Origin: Prochlorococcus marinus XMU1411
GTDB lineage: Bacteria > Cyanobacteriota > Cyanobacteriia > PCC-6307 > Cyanobiaceae
Length of the DNA: 64,000 bases
Reading direction: 5' to 3'
Assembly: GCF_017696075.1 (NCBI RefSeq)
Contig: NZ_JAAORI010000004.1
Coordinates: forward strand, 186,001-250,000
The position numbers and the translations under genes were made by a program. The notes beneath the pieces were generated by a model. The model saw only the letters and a list, made by a program, of their open reading frames with translations. It had not been told where the DNA came from and did no database searches. Shown here one piece after another: positions 48,253-58,082 of this stretch (positions within the stretch are counted from its first letter, which is position 1; each line of letters begins with the position of its first letter).

Positions 48253-49227
48253 TTAATTTGAAGGTAAGTTAACTTGTTTTGATAGTTTTTGCAGAGTTTC
48301 TGTAACTTGTATCATGTTATGGAATCTAGTATTTTGTGTCTTACACCATTGATTTCTTGAGATTAAAAAAATTTTTTTAAAACAATTCTCTTCTATTACA
48401 TTTCTAATTTTAATATTATTATTCATATTAATAGTTAATTCCCTTTTACCCTTTCTTCCATAATAAAAAGGACTTAGTTGAATAAAATTATCATTTTTAT
48501 AAATTATTTTAATGTAATTAGAATAATTGTTACCCAAACCAAACTCACAACTAAAAGAAGTATGATTATCATTTAATTTTTTAGAATAAAAAAAATATTT
48601 ATTTAGATTTTTATCGGTCTCAATTTCAACTTCTCTGAGATCAAAACCTGATTCTGAAAGAAAGTTCAGTGGGTAACAGCCTATATCAGCCAACAATGAG
48701 GAAGATAGAGATTTTTCATTTCTAAAAGTCCCTAAAGGAATACTTGGAATAATAAATTGTGATCTTATTGATTTAATTTTATTAATATCAAATCGTAAAT
48801 TATTAATGAAAATATTCACTATTTTATTTTGCAAATACATCATCATCTCAATTAACAATACTTTTTTTGATTTAGCAATCTGAATTAGGTCTTGTAATTC
48901 AGAAGAATCTATAAAACATGGCTTTTCTACCATTACATCAAATCCAGCTAAGAGAGCAGCCTTAGCTTGAGAATAATGATATTTTGGGGGCGAAGATAAA
49001 ATATATAAACAATTAGACTTATTGTGGGGAAAAGATTCACTAATAGAATAAAAATTATTTTTTATGTTATTTGCATTATTGATTTGCGATGATACCGTTG
49101 AAATTTGGTTTAAATCATAAAGTTCAACAAGAATTGGGAGCAATTTAGTTTTTGCATGATTTCCTAAACCTACCAAGCATACCTTTGGCCATGGCATATT
49201 AACCTTCATGCTTTTTGCCATCTCCAA
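48253..49227 (-). CDS. Gfo/Idh/MocA family NAD(P)-dependent oxidoreductase
   Basis: The Rossmann N-domain contains VCLVGLGNHAKTKLL. The EKPC motif characteristic of the family (VEKPCF) follows at about residue 110. The substrate domain completes 324 residues. In glycan clusters such enzymes oxidise or reduce NDP-sugars, for example at C3. The first ATG (49227) overlaps the upstream WecA-type gene by 29 bases; an ATG at 49197 would sit just past that gene's stop and could be the true start. Confidence 0.8.
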   Translation of the reverse strand: MEMAKSMKVNMPWPKVCLVGLGNHAKTKLLPILVELYDLNQISTVSSQINNANNIKNNFYSISESFPHNKSNCLYILSSPPKYHYSQAKAALLAGFDVMVEKPCFIDSSELQDLIQIAKSKKVLLIEMMMYLQNKIVNIFINNLRFDINKIKSIRSQFIIPSIPLGTFRNEKSLSSSLLADIGCYPLNFLSESGFDLREVEIETDKNLNKYFFYSKKLNDNHTSFSCEFGLGNNYSNYIKIIYKNDNFIQLSPFYYGRKGKRELTINMNNNIKIRNVIEENCFKKIFLISRNQWCKTQNTRFHNMIQVTETLQKLSKQVNLPSN

Positions 49228-50230
49228 AAAAGTATTCTTTCTCTACAAAGAAAAACCTTAAAAGCAAGTAATTTATGGGAGTGATAAAAATAATAGAAAT
49301 ATACATAGCTACGTAATCATTCATAAAATTTCTTAGTAGAGACCTACTTAATAAAACAACAAATAAATTAACTGGGACAGGTAAGAGGTAACTATAGTTT
49401 TGATTACAAATTTCCATTCTTTGATATAAATGAAGGTAATTTCTAATTAATAAATTATGCGAACATTTTATTCTTAAACAAATTACATAAAAAACGTCAA
49501 ATACTGGTAAAGCTATTAACGCAAACAAAGAAAAAAATATTTCAGGAGAAATAACATAAGAGAACATTAAAAGCGTCAAGAATAAAAATGCAAATAAAAA
49601 ACTTCCCGAATCTCCGATATATATACAATTAGGTCTGCAATTTAAAATGGCAAACCCAATTGATATTCCTAATAAACAAGAGCCGATTATATCGAAAGCT
49701 CTTAAATTTTGTTCATTAAATATAATTAGAATTAAGCCCATTAAAAATATTAAAGAAGACATATTTAAATTAGAACCATCGTAAAAATTACTAACATTAA
49801 CTAAAACCAATGAGGAGATCATTAAAATACAAAAAACAATTAGATAAAAAGATGGGAATTTATTTAAGAAGTCCAAACCAATAGGCATATTTATAAGTAG
49901 AGTTATCGTTATTGAAGTTATAACCATTCGAATAAAAGGACTCAATTCAAATAAATCGTCCAAATAATATATTAAGGTCATTAATACAATTACTATTAGG
50001 CTTGGAAGAAAAAGGGAAATATAATTATCAGTTTTATAAGTATAAATAGATATAAAAAATATAATACTTGCAATTGATCCAAAACCTTTTGGTACTCCAT
50101 TTTTCCTAGTAAATTTATGTATTCGTGTATAAGCTAAAGAACATAAGAAGGTAAATAATATATTTAACGGAATAAGTTTAAAAGCCAAGTCCATTAATTT
50201 ATCTTCTACGTTGAATAAAAAGTTGATCAT
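49199..50230 (-). CDS. WecA/MraY-type undecaprenyl-phosphate sugar-1-phosphate transferase
   Basis: The integral membrane enzyme of 343 residues has about ten hydrophobic helices. The catalytic Asp pair is in YYLDDLFEL, with NFYDGSN in the next cytoplasmic loop and IYIGDSGSFLFAFL after that, as in the GT4-like MraY/WecA family. It transfers HexNAc-1-phosphate to undecaprenyl phosphate and so probably initiates the glycan repeat. A Met at 50194 would avoid the 32-base overlap with the upstream gene and is a plausible start. Confidence 0.85.
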   Translation of the reverse strand: MINFLFNVEDKLMDLAFKLIPLNILFTFLCSLAYTRIHKFTRKNGVPKGFGSIASIIFFISIYTYKTDNYISLFLPSLIVIVLMTLIYYLDDLFELSPFIRMVITSITITLLINMPIGLDFLNKFPSFYLIVFCILMISSLVLVNVSNFYDGSNLNMSSLIFLMGLILIIFNEQNLRAFDIIGSCLLGISIGFAILNCRPNCIYIGDSGSFLFAFLFLTLLMFSYVISPEIFFSLFALIALPVFDVFYVICLRIKCSHNLLIRNYLHLYQRMEICNQNYSYLLPVPVNLFVVLLSRSLLRNFMNDYVAMYISIIFITPINYLLLRFFFVEKEYFFGDGKKHEG

Positions 50231-50834
50231 TAGCCAAATTTTTTGTAACTACGCTAGCAGCAGCTATTTTAGAGTTTTTACCTATTTTTATTGGACTGAT
50301 TATCATAGTGCCAGAACCTAACAATACGTTTTCTTCGACAATAGAATTTCGATGAGTATTTCCGTCGTAATTACAAAATACAACTCCAGCTCCAATAATA
50401 ACGTTATCTTTTACATGCACATCACCAAGAAAAGCTTGATGAGAAATTTTTACATTATTACCAATTTTACTTCTTGCCATTTCAACGTGGCTACCAATAA
50501 TACAATCATTCGCAACTATAGAATTATCCCGTAAGAAACAAAAAGGTCCAATAATATTTTTCTTACCAAGAGAACAGTTTCTTATAATAGAGTAGGGTCT
50601 AATATTAGTTTCCTTATTAACAAATACATTTTCAAGAACAGATCCACATTCAATAATCACTCCGTTAAAAATACTTGATTCACCCTGAAAGTATGTATTT
50701 GGAGATAATGTAACCTCACCTAATAATCTAACAACGGCATTATTATGAAGGTAAATTGAGTCTAATTGAAATTTATTTCGAATAGAAATTGAATCATAAA
50801 AAATTTCTTCTCTATCAAAATAAATTGTTTTCAT
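50199..50834 (-). CDS. Left-handed beta-helix (hexapeptide) acyl/nucleotidyl-transferase-like protein
   Basis: I start at the ATG at 50834, giving 211 residues and removing the overlap with the upstream GT. Most of the protein is hexapeptide repeat, for example LHNNAVVRLLGEVTLSPNTYF, NVKISHQAFLGDVHVKDNVI and GAGVVFCNYDG. The C-terminal IKIGKNSKIAAASVVTKN resembles the GlmU acetyltransferase end. It may N-acetylate an amino sugar; the acceptor is unknown. It lies in the minus-strand glycan operon just upstream of the WecA-type gene. Confidence 0.75.
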   Translation of the reverse strand: MKTIYFDREEIFYDSISIRNKFQLDSIYLHNNAVVRLLGEVTLSPNTYFQGESSIFNGVIIECGSVLENVFVNKETNIRPYSIIRNCSLGKKNIIGPFCFLRDNSIVANDCIIGSHVEMARSKIGNNVKISHQAFLGDVHVKDNVIIGAGVVFCNYDGNTHRNSIVEENVLLGSGTMIISPIKIGKNSKIAAASVVTKNLANDQLFIQRRR

Positions 50835-50872
50835 AAAAAATAATATGTGATCACATAATATCCAAAGGTTAT

Positions 50873-52084
50873 TTATTTGCAACGATAGTTCAATATGACA
50901 TCTGACCACTTTTGTAATATTATTTCTGGAGAGAAGTTCTCATTGTAAGCATTTATTGCAGCCTTCTTATAACTTTTTTTCCAAGATTGATCACTATATA
51001 ATTTTTCTATTAAGTTAGCTAGCTTCTTGTGCTCTTTAAGAGAAACGACAAATCCACATTTTTTACTATTAATAATTTTAGCTAAATCACTTTCTTTTTC
51101 TATAAGCGCAATAATAGGAACTCCCTGCTCCAAGTATGTCATTGTTTTACTAGGGTATGCATATTTATACAAATTTTCTGAAAGAGGTACTAAACCAATA
51201 TCAGCTTCCCTAATTAGTTCTTTAGCAGATTGATGATCTATCTGATTTATAAATGTGACGTTAGTATTCAATTTTTTGCTTAATTTAAGAAGTTTACTTT
51301 TTAATATCCCGTCACCAAGCAGGATAAGTTCCACATCTGAACTTTTAATCAAAGAAAAAGCTCTTAAAACATTTTCAAGTCCCTGAAATCTTCCAATATT
51401 TCCAGCATAAATAATCTTAAAAGTACTTGGGTTCAATTTTTTTGAAAGATTATTTTCAGAATTAAAATCTTTAATGGTAAGACTATTAATGATAGTGAAA
51501 TTTAACTTTTTCTTACTACTAAACCTTTTAATTATTGATTGCTTCATAGATTCTGAATGCACAATCACAGGAGAGGCCTGGGAACATGTCCACTTATCTA
51601 ATAAAAACATGGTTTTCACAACAATTGGATTGGATAAAATACCAGTTAAAATTCCAATCTCTGGATTTATATCCATGCAATAGTATATGAATCTTGAACC
51701 TATTATTTTTGATGCTATTGCGGAAAAGAATGCTGTTACAACAGGAGGAGTAGTCGTACAGATGACAATATCATATTTTTTAAATATAGATTTTAAAGTT
51801 ACAACTGCTCCCATAAAAAAAGCATTAAATATTCTTGGCAAACCAGAATAACTCTCTTTTATTAGAGTTAATCTATGAATGTTTAAATTAGTATTTCCGT
51901 CAAAAAGTTTAAGTTTTTCTCTTGAAATTTTAAATTGATATCGCTGAGGATAACTAGTTACAATATCAACCTCATCAATTCTACTTGATAAGAAACGAGC
52001 TAAATTATATAAAATTTCTGAGCATGAAGATTTATCAGGGGAGAAATACCGATGGACAATTAATATTTTTTTTACTTTTCCCAT
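50873..52084 (-). CDS. Glycosyltransferase family 4 (WcaI/WbuB-like)
   Basis: The 403-residue GT-B enzyme opens with ILIVHRYFSPDKSS. Its acceptor half is membrane-associated (hydrophobic near 90-120). The donor half has IIYAGNIGRFQGLENVLRAF, DIGLVPLSEN and the YPSKTMTYLEQGVPIIAL segment. WbuB-type relatives transfer L-FucNAc, which would fit the L-hexosamine genes nearby, but donor specificity is not proven. It is first in the minus-strand glycan operon and divergent from mnmA. Confidence 0.85.
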   Translation of the reverse strand: MGKVKKILIVHRYFSPDKSSCSEILYNLARFLSSRIDEVDIVTSYPQRYQFKISREKLKLFDGNTNLNIHRLTLIKESYSGLPRIFNAFFMGAVVTLKSIFKKYDIVICTTTPPVVTAFFSAIASKIIGSRFIYYCMDINPEIGILTGILSNPIVVKTMFLLDKWTCSQASPVIVHSESMKQSIIKRFSSKKKLNFTIINSLTIKDFNSENNLSKKLNPSTFKIIYAGNIGRFQGLENVLRAFSLIKSSDVELILLGDGILKSKLLKLSKKLNTNVTFINQIDHQSAKELIREADIGLVPLSENLYKYAYPSKTMTYLEQGVPIIALIEKESDLAKIINSKKCGFVVSLKEHKKLANLIEKLYSDQSWKKSYKKAAINAYNENFSPEIILQKWSDVILNYRCK

Positions 52085-52243
52085 TTAACTTTAAATATTC
52101 TGTAGTGATTAATAAAAATGAAAGATGATTCTTTAACTTTATAAAAATATCTCTTATTTATTTAATATTCTAATTGTTGGACATCCAAAATCATTCATAA
52201 TTAGTACAAAGCAATTGAAGTACTGTTCAAAAATTAAACTTCC

Positions 52244-53401
52244 ATGTTAAAGACACAAAAGAAAAAAAATTTAGAGAACTTTTTTTCTTCTAATAATAAA
52301 ACTAAAAAGAAGAAAAATATTATTGTAGGTCTTTCTGGTGGTGTAGATAGTTCCCTTTCAGCTGCTCTTCTTGTAGAAGGGGGCTGGAATGTTGAGGGAC
52401 TAACTCTTTGGCTAATGAAAGGACAAGGCTCCTGTTGTTCTGAAGGATTAGTAGATGCTGCTGGTCTTTGTGAAGATTTGGGAATTAATCATAAAATAAT
52501 AGACTCAAGAGAAATTTTCGAAAGAGAGGTAATCAAAAAAACTACTGAAAGCTATGAGAAAGGATTCACTCCACTTCCATGTTCGATGTGTAACAAGAAT
52601 GTGAAGTTTGAAGAGATGCTTAATTACGCAATAAGCAAAAAAGACTTTACTCATATTGCGACCGGACATTACGCAAGGATAAAAAAATCATCTTATGCTG
52701 AAAATCTTGATTGCAAAAGCTTTGTATTTAAAGACATCCTTCTTCTCAGAGGTGCTGACGAAAACAAAGACCAAAGTTATTTTCTTTATTCTCTTTCTCA
52801 AGAAGTACTAAACAGATTAGAATTTCCTCTTGGGGAAATGAAAAAAGAAGAAACAAGAAGGGAAGCCCTCAGATTAGGCCTTAGAACTGCTCAAAAACCA
52901 GAAAGTCAAGATTTATGTTTAGTGGAGCATTATGGATCAATGCAAAATTTTATCGATAAACATATTGAACCCAAAGAAGGAGAAATTATTCATGTAAATG
53001 GTAAAGTCCTTGGAAATCACAATGGAATACAGCACTTTACGGTAGGCCAAAGAAAAGGTTTAGGCATTGCTTGGCCTGAACCACTATATGTAAAAAGTTT
53101 AGACAGGGTGAAAAACATAGTTTATGTAGCAGATAAAAGTGATCTATTTAATAGAGAAGCAATAATTAGTAAGGTTAACTGGGTTTCAATCGAAGAACCT
53201 AAGCAAGAGATAGAAGTAGAAGCTCAAATCAGATATAGAAGTCATCCAGTAAAAGCAACTTTAATTCCTTTAAAAAATTCAGATAATCCAACTAAAACAT
53301 TTAAATTAATTTTTGAAGAAAGTCAAAGTTCGGTAACGCCTGGACAAGCTGCAGTTTTTTATAAAGGAGAAATTTTATTAGGTGGTGGATTAATTAATTA
53401 A
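52244..53401 (+). CDS. mnmA: tRNA-specific 2-thiouridylase MnmA
   Basis: MnmA thiolates U34 of Lys, Glu and Gln tRNAs. The PP-loop is [15 protein letters not shown] near residues 29-43. The first catalytic Cys is in [11 protein letters not shown] and the second in [23 protein letters not shown] is a family signature. Length 385 includes a lysine-rich N-terminal extension of about 25 residues; a later start is possible. The stop overlaps the convergent lnt stop by 4 bases. It marks the downstream edge of the glycan island. Confidence 0.95.
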   Translation: MLKTQKKKNLENFFSSNNKTKKKKNIIVGLSGGVDSSLSAALLVEGGWNVEGLTLWLMKGQGSCCSEGLVDAAGLCEDLGINHKIIDSREIFEREVIKKTTESYEKGFTPLPCSMCNKNVKFEEMLNYAISKKDFTHIATGHYARIKKSSYAENLDCKSFVFKDILLLRGADENKDQSYFLYSLSQEVLNRLEFPLGEMKKEETRREALRLGLRTAQKPESQDLCLVEHYGSMQNFIDKHIEPKEGEIIHVNGKVLGNHNGIQHFTVGQRKGLGIAWPEPLYVKSLDRVKNIVYVADKSDLFNREAIISKVNWVSIEEPKQEIEVEAQIRYRSHPVKATLIPLKNSDNPTKTFKLIFEESQSSVTPGQAAVFYKGEILLGGGLIN

Positions 53402-54885
53402 TTAATTTTCCAAAAGATATTTAATCCCATAAACAATATAAACAAAAACAAAATAGGTTTATCTCCAAATTTTGTATAGAAAGTCTCTTCGGATGAAAAA
53501 TTAGGGAAAACTAATTCATTTTGCTCAACATTTAAATCTAGCATTTGAATTATTTTTCCATCATCCTGAACTAAACCCGAAGGGCCTGTGTTTGATACAA
53601 GTAAATTATCTTTCTTATTTTCAATACTTCTTAATCTAGCCAAAGAAAGGAATTGATAATACAGCTTAGTTGGATAGGGATCTAAATTTGCTGCAGTTAT
53701 TATAAGTTTTGCACCGCTATTAATAGCCTTTCTTATTTTCAATCCATCACTAATTTCGTAACAAATCGCTACTGCTAACGGCGGTGTAAATTTAGGATCA
53801 AAAAATCTTGACTCAGAACCTGGTTGAATTCCTCCTACTGCAGATAATCCTTTTGAAAAGCTATCTAGGAATCTAGGCATTTTTTCACCTAATGGAACAA
53901 GTCTATTTTTATCTACAAAAGAGGTAAAAGATTTATCTCCAACTTGAAATCCGAGTAAAGAACTTCTCAACCCATTGTTGGAATTTCTGAAACCTCCTGC
54001 CAAGGTATTAATCTTAATGCCTTTAGATAAATAAAAATTATTAGATAGAGTTCCTTCAGGAGCAACAAGAAGTTTTGCTTGATTGGCTAAAGCATATTCT
54101 TGAGCGATAGATTGTTTTTCTTTAATAAACTCATCATCTATTTTTAATTTTTCTCTTGTTGGGATATTTGTTTGCCAAATAGCCACAGGAAATTCAGGAT
54201 TTCTCTTTATGGGATTTGTAAGACCCCCAAATAAATGTAAGAAAATAATTATCAAAAGTCCAGAAATAAATATTTTTTTAAAATGAAGTTTTCTTATCCA
54301 TCTACCGTGAATAAAAAAAATCCAAAATCCAATCAATATTTGTAATACGCATAAACCACTTGCACCAATCCATCTTGCCAAACCAGCAAGATAAATATCA
54401 CCCGGGACTAGACTTTCACCTAAACCTATCCAGAAAAAAGGTGTTTGAGAAAGTATCAATTCACCAATCCCCCAAGTCAAAGATAAAAAAAATACTTTTA
54501 AGGTTAAAGGCATAATTTTCATTTTAAAAATATCCTCTTTCCAGAGAATCATTTCAACTAACAGCCCCCATAAATAAACTAATAACCCGCCGCAAAAAGC
54601 ACAAAATAACAATACTGAAATAGCAATTATTAAACTTGCAAACCATGAAAAGCCTAGCCATGTCAATGGATGAAGATCATATAACCATGAATGACTTATC
54701 AAAACAAAGAAAAAACCCCACCAAAAGTTTGCTATTTTCCTTTCACTTCCCTCCCATAAAATAAATAAAGAAATAGGCATAAAAATCAGCCAAAAGTGAG
54801 TTGAGACTGAAATTCCTCCTAAAATTCCACCTAAACAAGGGTTAAAATATTTTCTTAAACTTTTAATTTGAATCGGGATTAACAA
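53398..54885 (-). CDS. lnt: Apolipoprotein N-acyltransferase
   Basis: Lnt adds the third acyl chain to lipoproteins in the inner membrane. The N-terminal half has six to seven hydrophobic helices (about 10-200). The nitrilase-like domain has the catalytic Glu in VAPEGTL, the Lys in the PLGEKMPRF segment, and the Cys in [11 protein letters not shown] final TM lies at the C-terminus (about 472-490). Length is 495. The start is TTG 54885, with no ATG nearby; the 85-base spacer to the divergent FKBP gene carries its promoter. Confidence 0.93.
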   Translation of the reverse strand: MLIPIQIKSLRKYFNPCLGGILGGISVSTHFWLIFMPISLFILWEGSERKIANFWWGFFFVLISHSWLYDLHPLTWLGFSWFASLIIAISVLLFCAFCGGLLVYLWGLLVEMILWKEDIFKMKIMPLTLKVFFLSLTWGIGELILSQTPFFWIGLGESLVPGDIYLAGLARWIGASGLCVLQILIGFWIFFIHGRWIRKLHFKKIFISGLLIIIFLHLFGGLTNPIKRNPEFPVAIWQTNIPTREKLKIDDEFIKEKQSIAQEYALANQAKLLVAPEGTLSNNFYLSKGIKINTLAGGFRNSNNGLRSSLLGFQVGDKSFTSFVDKNRLVPLGEKMPRFLDSFSKGLSAVGGIQPGSESRFFDPKFTPPLAVAICYEISDGLKIRKAINSGAKLIITAANLDPYPTKLYYQFLSLARLRSIENKKDNLLVSNTGPSGLVQDDGKIIQMLDLNVEQNELVFPNFSSEETFYTKFGDKPILFLFILFMGLNIFWKIN

Positions 54886-54970
54886 TCTAAAATTACGAAA
54901 TTAAATTTATAATCACGCATATATTCTACCTTTATTCTGTAAACTTAGTTTAGTAACTTTCAAAATTTAA

Positions 54971-55543
54971 GTGAGAGAAGTCTTTATTAGTTTTGCAGTT
55001 TTCGTTTTTTGTGTTTCATTAACTATTTTCAGTCAATTTAATTCACCACAAGTTGTTAATGCTGCAGAATCAGAAACTGAGTTAATTCAAAAAACACCTT
55101 TTGCAAAATCATCAAATGTTTCAAATAATAATTTATTTGAGCTAGACCCATCAGATCCAAATCCTATTCTTTTCGCTATGGCAGAAGAAACACAATCAGA
55201 AAGCAATTCAAGGACTACAGAAAGTGGTCTTATAATTTCGGATATCGTAAATGGGGAAGGAGATGAAGCTATTGCTGGACAAACAGTTACTGTGAATTAT
55301 ACAGGAACCCTAGAAGATGGAACACAATTTGATACCAGTATTGGTAGAGCTCCATTCAGCTTTCCCTTAGGTGCTGGACGAGTAATAAAAGGTTGGGACG
55401 AAGGTGTCTCTGGAATGAAAGTTGGAGGTAAAAGAAAATTAACAATACCTCCGGAACTCGGATATGGATCAAGAGGGGCAGGAAACGTTATTCCCGCCAA
55501 TGCAACTTTGATATTTGAAGTTGAATTATTAAAAGTCAATTAA
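54971..55543 (+). CDS. FKBP-type peptidyl-prolyl cis-trans isomerase, exported
   Basis: The GTG start at 54971 precedes a signal-peptide-like sequence ([19 protein letters not shown]). A linker follows, then the FKBP domain from about residue 90 to 190, with [36 protein letters not shown] and [19 protein letters not shown]. These are the usual FK506-pocket and Pro-isomerase residues. It probably folds periplasmic or lumenal proteins. It is upstream of sodN by 78 bases. Confidence 0.92.
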   Translation: MREVFISFAVFVFCVSLTIFSQFNSPQVVNAAESETELIQKTPFAKSSNVSNNNLFELDPSDPNPILFAMAEETQSESNSRTTESGLIISDIVNGEGDEAIAGQTVTVNYTGTLEDGTQFDTSIGRAPFSFPLGAGRVIKGWDEGVSGMKVGGKRKLTIPPELGYGSRGAGNVIPANATLIFEVELLKVN

Positions 55544-55621
55544 ATTAAGTAAGAAAAATATTTAAGACTTTTCAATTTAGTTAATCTCCAAGTAATATAT
55601 ATACATCACCAATTATTTGAA

Positions 55622-56095
55622 ATGTTAAGTAAATTCATCAATTCTTTTCTAGATAAAAAATCCCCAATACCAGTCCATGCTCACTGCGATGGCCCTTGTG
55701 GTGTTTATGATCCAGCATCTACTAGAGTTGCTGCTGAAGCAGTTTTATCAATGACAAAAAAACTTATTGCATTAGAAGCTCCTTCTAGCACTGATTCAGC
55801 AGAGTGGGCCACTTACAGTAATACATTTTCTAGATATGTTGCAGTTAAAGAGGAGCAAGCAAAAGAAACAAAGAAAGAAATTCTAATTTTGTGGACAGAT
55901 TACTTTAAACCAGTTCACCTAGAAACTTATCCAGACTTACATGAAACCATTTGGAAGGCTGCCAAATTATGCAGTGCATGCAAAGTTAATATTGATTTAG
56001 CTCAAGCCGAAGAACTAATGAGTTATGTAGAAAAGATACATAATATTTTCTGGGCTTCAAAAGGAAGAACAGACGCTTTTGTAAAAGCTAGTTAA
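55622..56095 (+). CDS. sodN: Nickel superoxide dismutase precursor
   Basis: This enzyme dismutates superoxide using Ni bound by the N-terminal hook. The hook HCDGPCGVYDPA starts at His21 (His21, Cys22, Cys26), so a 20-residue propeptide must be cut after Ala20. The helical body of the 4-helix bundle completes 157 residues. The maturation protease SodX and a putative Ni permease are adjacent. The use of Ni rather than Fe in SOD is a known picocyanobacterial trait that saves iron. Confidence 0.97.
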   Translation: MLSKFINSFLDKKSPIPVHAHCDGPCGVYDPASTRVAAEAVLSMTKKLIALEAPSSTDSAEWATYSNTFSRYVAVKEEQAKETKKEILILWTDYFKPVHLETYPDLHETIWKAAKLCSACKVNIDLAQAEELMSYVEKIHNIFWASKGRTDAFVKAS

Positions 56096-56101
56096 TTTAG
56101 A

Positions 56102-56497
56102 ATTATTTTCAAAAGTTTTTTTGATTTTATTTTATTTTTTTTAGGCTTAAGAAAAACCGCGATTGTTAGTGGTGAATCGATGTTTCCTAACCTAAAAGAA
56201 GGAGATATTGTATTTTTTAAAAAATATAAAAAGAATAAATCAATACTTAAAAATCGACAAATAGTTATTTTTAATCATCCAATTAAAAATAAAAACCTAA
56301 TAAAAAGGATAAATTCAGTAAATCAAAATAACGTTGAGGTTATTGGCGACAATATTGCATTTAGCGAAGATAGTAATAAATTTGGATTAATCAATAAAGA
56401 AAAAATAATTGGGATTGTCACCTCTAAATTAATTATTCCTAAATTAAATAATTTTTTAATTCAAAAAAACAGAAGCACTTCTTTGAATCCAAAATAA
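56102..56497 (+). CDS. sodX: Nickel-SOD maturation protease SodX (signal-peptidase-like), non-canonical start
   Basis: This serine protease is expected to cut the SodN propeptide. The catalytic Ser is in SGESMFPNL, with the Ser codon at 56177 immediately before the first ATG (56180). Starting at that ATG would therefore lose the active-site Ser. The frame upstream is open back to the sodN TAA (56093-56095) and encodes a hydrophobic anchor (FFDFILFFLGL) but has no ATG, GTG or TTG. I suggest an ATT start (56102 or 56105), or readthrough from sodN. The second half has VEVIGDNIAFSEDS, the signal-peptidase S26 region. The 3' end overlaps sodT by 42 bases. Confidence 0.75.
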   Translation: MIFKSFFDFILFFLGLRKTAIVSGESMFPNLKEGDIVFFKKYKKNKSILKNRQIVIFNHPIKNKNLIKRINSVNQNNVEVIGDNIAFSEDSNKFGLINKEKIIGIVTSKLIIPKLNNFLIQKNRSTSLNPK

Positions 56498-57127
56498 TCC
56501 CAAAGAAAAGGAAAGCCCTCCTGCTAAAGCTATTAATCTTTTAATAAATTTTTGACTTGCTTTAAAGGTGGTAAAAGATATTAAACAAGTAAAAAGATTC
56601 ATACTTATGAGTGAACCAATCAAATATGAAATCAAATATAAGCAAGCGCTTGTTAAAGGTAGTGCTAAAGCAGGAAGAACTGCAAGAAAATGTGAACCTC
56701 CAGCTATACCGTGCAGCAAGCCTAAACCAGTCAAAGCATGTGAGTGCTTATTATTATTTTTTTGTTCCTTAACATGAAAGTGAAAGTGACGATGGGCAAT
56801 TCCATTCTCATGCTTATGGGAATGCGAGTGGATACTTAATTGAAAAGAATTTTTTATAGCAAATACTCCAACAATTAGAAGTGAAATTCCAACTAGGAAT
56901 TCGGCAATACTAGAAAATTTGTTTAATGGCGTAATATCCTTAATAAAAATCGCTAGAAAAGCTAACAAGAGGACTCCTGAAGAATGTCCCAAGCCCCATG
57001 AGAAACTATTTTTAAGAGCTTTTTGGGGATTATTAATAGCTGCTGGTGCCATTGCAATTAGATGATCAGCGCCACTAACTACATGCACAAATCCTGCTAC
57101 TATACCTGTTAAAATTACAGCCTGCAT
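56456..57127 (-). CDS. sodT: Putative nickel permease of the Ni-SOD cluster (HupE/NiCoT-like)
   Basis: The 223-residue protein has about six hydrophobic helices. The N-terminal HVVSGADHLIAMAP is like the metal-binding H-x4-DH motif of nickel/cobalt permeases. A cytoplasmic His-rich loop (SIHSHSHKHE and HRHFHFHV, about 98-118) is another metal feature. The second half has HGIAGGSHFLAVLPALALP. It is convergent with sodX and overlaps it by 42 bases. Nickel import for SodN is inferred from motif and neighbourhood. Confidence 0.83.
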   Translation of the reverse strand: MQAVILTGIVAGFVHVVSGADHLIAMAPAAINNPQKALKNSFSWGLGHSSGVLLLAFLAIFIKDITPLNKFSSIAEFLVGISLLIVGVFAIKNSFQLSIHSHSHKHENGIAHRHFHFHVKEQKNNNKHSHALTGLGLLHGIAGGSHFLAVLPALALPLTSACLYLISYLIGSLISMNLFTCLISFTTFKASQKFIKRLIALAGGLSFSLGLFWIQRSASVFLN

Positions 57128-57182
57128 ATATATTCAGTACAACTCTTTTTATTCAATTTTATAGCACGATTTGAAGTCAATA

Positions 57183-58070
57183 TTAAATTGAGTTAAATAA
57201 TTTCTTGAACGATTGTTCAATATCACTTTCTCTCATAAAAGTTTCACCAATTAATACTCCCTTGATTCCAATAGATCTAAGCGATTCTAAATCTTCGGCA
57301 CAATTAATTCCGGATTCACTTATGGGAATAATATTTTGTTTTAAAAATATATCTGCATACGTATGCATCAATTCTTTTGATGTTTTTAAATCAGTTTTAA
57401 AAGTCTTTAAGTCCCTATTATTTATTCCAATCAAATTAAAAGATTTTAACTTTAGAATCCTTTCTAATTCATTAGAGTTATGGACTTCAACAAGAACACT
57501 CATCTTTAAATTATCAGCTATTTTCTTTAAATAAATTAAATCATCATCACTTAAAATCGCAGCGATTAATAATATTGCATCAGCACCAGATACCCTTGCT
57601 TTATAAATCTGATAAGCAGAAATAATAAAATCTTTGCAGAGTAGAGGCAGATTAGTTGATTTCCTTACAGTTTCGAGAATTTCATAACTACCTTGAAAAA
57701 ACCTTTTATCGGTTAGTACTGAGATACATGATGCACCTAATCCTTCATAACAAATTGCTATATTTTCAGGGTTAAAATCTTTTCTAATAACTCCTTTACT
57801 CGGACTAGCTTTTTTTATTTCAGCAATAACTCCTGGTTTTATTTTTGACTCCAAGATATTTTTGTAAAAATCTTTGGGAGTAGGAAGTTTTTCAATCTTT
57901 TTGATGAGATCTTCTAAAGAGACTATTTTTTTAAAATTCTTAATTTCAATATCCTTGTGCCATACAATTTCTTCCAAAATATTTTTTGCTTGTGCTTCTC
58001 TATGAGGTACAGCATATTCTAAGTTTTCTACCCTTACTGTTGGATTTGGTGGCCTGCGTCTTATCTCCAT
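57183..58070 (-). CDS. trpC: Indole-3-glycerol-phosphate synthase
   Basis: This tryptophan-pathway enzyme is a TIM barrel. The catalytic Lys lies in [14 protein letters not shown]; other barrel residues appear in [23 protein letters not shown] and [12 protein letters not shown]; the phosphate site is SESGI with GVLIGETFM. Length 295 includes the N-terminal extension of about 30 residues typical of cyanobacterial TrpC. It lies 12 bases downstream of lpdA on the same strand. Confidence 0.96.
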   Translation of the reverse strand: MEIRRRPPNPTVRVENLEYAVPHREAQAKNILEEIVWHKDIEIKNFKKIVSLEDLIKKIEKLPTPKDFYKNILESKIKPGVIAEIKKASPSKGVIRKDFNPENIAICYEGLGASCISVLTDKRFFQGSYEILETVRKSTNLPLLCKDFIISAYQIYKARVSGADAILLIAAILSDDDLIYLKKIADNLKMSVLVEVHNSNELERILKLKSFNLIGINNRDLKTFKTDLKTSKELMHTYADIFLKQNIIPISESGINCAEDLESLRSIGIKGVLIGETFMRESDIEQSFKKLFNSI

Positions 58071-58082
58071 TAATTTTAGATA

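Noticed and set aside
50835-50909. 25-residue N-terminal extension of the hexapeptide protein
   Set aside because: It overlaps the upstream glycosyltransferase gene by 37 bases and does not fit the beta-helix pattern. The ATG at 50834 is a better start.
56180-56497. ATG 56180 as the start of sodX
   Set aside because: It removes the active-site serine encoded directly upstream and the membrane anchor, leaving a truncated protease.
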